From positions 40,129 to 104,128 of the forward strand of contig NZ_LMNI01000011.1 of NCBI RefSeq assembly GCF_001422925.1: a stretch of 64,000 nt of DNA, given 5' to 3'. Shown here piece after piece: positions 63,001 through 64,000 of the stretch (within the stretch, counting starts at the first letter, position 1; the number at the start of each line of letters is the position of its first letter). The DNA comes from Microbacterium sp. Leaf288 (GTDB lineage: Bacteria; Actinomycetota; Actinomycetes; Actinomycetales; Microbacteriaceae). Under the pieces are notes generated by a model that ran no database searches, was not told the origin of the DNA, and saw only the letters and a program-made list of their open reading frames with translations. The position numbers and the translations under genes were made by a program.

Positions 63001-63374
63001 TGTACGACTCCGCCGAGGGGTTGTCGGGCGGTCAGAGGCAGAAGCTTGTCATCTTCTGCCTCGCCGCGGCCTTGCGCTATCAGCTCACTGAGGAAGAGGA
63101 CGAGGTCCCGAGGTTCGGGTCGATCGTGCTCGACGAGGCATTCGACAAGGCCGACAGTCGATACACGCGCAACGCGATGGAGGTGTTCCGGGAATTCGGG
63201 TTCCACATGATCCTCGCGACACCTCAGAAGCTGCTGCAGACACTCGAGCCGTACGTGGGCGCGATTACGTCGGTATCGAACCCCGACCGCAACACGTCAC
63301 GACTGGCGAACGTGGTGTTCGCGGTCGGTGACCCGGAGGCCACCTCTACGCCGCATGCGGAGTCGCGCGCGTGA
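60021..63374 (+). CDS. jetC: Wadjet type I SMC-like ATPase JetC
   Basis: An 1117-residue SMC/MukB-like protein. Walker A is FTGASGSGKSSLLDAI (residues about 49-64); the ABC signature LSGGQRQK is near 1001-1008; Walker B is SIVLDEAFDKAD (Asp about 1038) followed by DSRYTRNAMEVF. Between them are two long heptad-rich arms (about 260-470 and 650-830) flanking a hinge-like region. It dimerises, binds ATP at the heads and drives DNA loop extrusion on plasmids. All catalytic motifs look intact. Confidence 0.93.
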   Translation: MTMLTFPTDEPEIDPTRPGQWRLAQIEIVNWGTFAGHVAVDVARDGHLFTGASGSGKSSLLDAIAAVLTPDRWLRLNAAAQDGASRHSDRTLMSYVRGAWSKEADEAADRATTTYLRSKATWSGILLRYENLRDEPVVLLRVFHAPGTRTEATALKDARIFARGHVELLEVKPHVEGGIDARRMSKAFPDALLTTGGRHGRFHERVIRQFGFRGDATLQLLHKTQSAKNLGTLDALFRGFMLDQPGTFARAETAVEQFTELDAAHKHVVDLRKQADALRKVDEAIAAFDLAGAEMAAISDLHDAVEPFTSALKLRLAKDAAGPARAALARAESELSDAAREQRLAADALETAKARVRDEGGARVELLQERIDSAQSAEDVIGQYRSQLGAELTRIGAPMPEDSEQFAELLAVAVAEAARDIPAVSYEVRDAASQARKVLDEITNQIQSLRDHRSNLDEKLLRARRYLADAVGVPASTFPFAGELISVAEQHSTWRGAAERVMAPFASTLLVRDEHLAGARRAADSRTLGVRLVIEAVPHSVDEPRRPKDPRSLVHRLAVSDGPFASYVRRRIATEFDYACVSHPDELDDVERGVTIGGLVKRNSRRYEKDDRHDVGDATRWVLGGDTAARLEALLERRREAMVAMEETSARDAHADSARQDAVTRRDVFTRVSRFTWERVDLAAAAAVTAARRDELRVLTSESGTLREAQEAAERAGQRLADTGEAHERALGHHAVARNKMESVGAQIAELEAAPHTPVDEPIADSLEERFRAERRSVSLETVDEVARKVQSALSKEKDVAAGRAADAEASFAGRAAEFRLGWPAASAELAADIRDRYGYRELREGILARGLPEKETEFRKLLRERSQDVVAHLLSDLRDAPGFIRERILPVNASLGRSPFEGTDRFLEIDVKTTRTPEVDEFLTDLRRIVEGNWADESAAGAEQRFGVLQRVIGRLGSKDRIDIDWRNRVLDTRLHVSFLAREKDLTGRVVRVYDSAEGLSGGQRQKLVIFCLAAALRYQLTEEEDEVPRFGSIVLDEAFDKADSRYTRNAMEVFREFGFHMILATPQKLLQTLEPYVGAITSVSNPDRNTSRLANVVFAVGDPEATSTPHAESRA

Positions 63375-64000
63375 CGACGCCCGTCACGCCGTCGGATGTG
63401 CGTGCGCGCGCGAAGAAGCTCTTCGACCGCGATGCGCGCACGTGGGCGGCCGAGCAGCAGACCGGTGTCGTGCTCGATGTTCCCCTGCGGCCGCCGACAG
63501 AGCGGGAGGCGCTGAGCGACCTGAATCGTGTTCGAGAGTGGGTCAAGTCCTGGCGCGGCGTGAGTGAAGCCTCGGGAATCGAGCTCGAGTGGGCCGTCCG
63601 AAACTGGTCACGCGTCGGATCTCAGGAGGTCCCCGTGCGCGCCATCGTGCGTAGCCCAGAGGTGATCGCTGGAGTCGCAGGTGAGGCAGCGGTATGGCGG
63701 CGTCTGGTGGAACGCCTCGACGAGCTGAGGGCTCTTGTTGGGCCCGACGCGCAGGTAGTGCTCCGCACCTACGCCCACTCGATTGCCGACCTCGATGACG
63801 CTGATTTTCACAGGCTCGTCGACGTGCTGACCTGGCTGCGTGACAACCCGGCGTCTGACCGCCTCATCCGGGAGCTTCCGATTCGCGGCATCGACTCCAA
63901 ATGGATCGAGTCCCGCCGAGGGGTCGTAGAGGCGTTGCATCGAGCTGGAACCGGTGCATCCGGACTGGGGCTTCGCGAGCCGTCGCCGCTGGTGCGGATC
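63371..64000 (+). CDS. jetD: Wadjet type I nuclease subunit JetD (N-terminal part, cut by window end)
   Basis: The first 210 residues of a DUF3322-type protein: DVRARAKKLFDRDARTWAAE, LNRVREWVKSW, IELEWAVRNWSRVGSQEVPV and a C-terminal LIRELPIRGIDSKWIESRRG typical of JetD before its toprim-like DUF2220 nuclease domain. GTG 63371 overlaps the jetC stop. The nuclease domain, which makes the cut that kills plasmids, would lie beyond the window, so its integrity cannot be judged. Confidence 0.88.
   Translation, partial: MTTPVTPSDVRARAKKLFDRDARTWAAEQQTGVVLDVPLRPPTEREALSDLNRVREWVKSWRGVSEASGIELEWAVRNWSRVGSQEVPVRAIVRSPEVIAGVAGEAAVWRRLVERLDELRALVGPDAQVVLRTYAHSIADLDDADFHRLVDVLTWLRDNPASDRLIRELPIRGIDSKWIESRRGVVEALHRAGTGASGLGLREPSPLVRI

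Overview
The window is high-GC DNA with tight ATGA/GTGA gene overlaps, GH78/GH2/GH3 sets, GPH-type sugar transporters and SBP/MalF/MalG operons. This fits an actinobacterium, most likely Microbacteriaceae (Microbacterium-like). The taxonomic call is inference from gene style only.

Layout. (1) 1-3735 is worn: a 34-base poly-G run, a frameshifted esterase, a SnoaL-like gene, the 3' half of a tRNA-Ser, and broken GH43 and serine-hydrolase genes. (2) 3762-8171: tannase-like esterase, GPH sugar transporter and TetR regulator. (3) 8339-18579: a complete-looking non-phosphorylative (diketo-hydrolase) pathway for a 6-deoxyhexose such as L-rhamnose. It has a Zn dehydrogenase, SMP-30 lactonase, IlvD/Edd dehydratase, SDR, FAH-family hydrolase and FAD/Fe-S hydroxyacid oxidase, plus an IclR regulator. 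(4) 18719-46642: a large glycoside locus with two GH78 rhamnosidases, two GH2, an apiosidase-like DUF5060/DUF4038 protein, GH43, GH3, esterases, an ABC importer without ATPase, and a LacI regulator. Seven exact TTGCGCAA palindromes lie in the promoters of these genes and of the GPH transporter in (2). (5) 46772-55890: a second locus, TetR / GPH transporter-GH1-Gfo/Idh-GH2-GH3. (6) 55891-57041: gene relics (SDR, GH32) and a second copy of a 21-bp tRNA-Ser 3' end. (7) 57327-64000: a DUF1877 gene coupled to a type I Wadjet anti-plasmid system (jetA, jetB, jetC, and jetD cut by the window edge).

How it works together. Nearly all glycosidases lack signal peptides. The picture is import of small plant glycosides or oligosaccharides by GPH/ABC transporters and intracellular trimming by GH78/GH2/GH43/GH3/GH1 and esterases. 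Released deoxyhexose would then be oxidised to pyruvate plus lactate by the 8.3-16.5 kb operon. Two 21-bp tRNA-Ser direct repeats 55 kb apart bracket the whole catabolic block, suggesting it is, or sits in, an integrated island; no intact integrase is present. The Wadjet locus lies immediately outside the right repeat.
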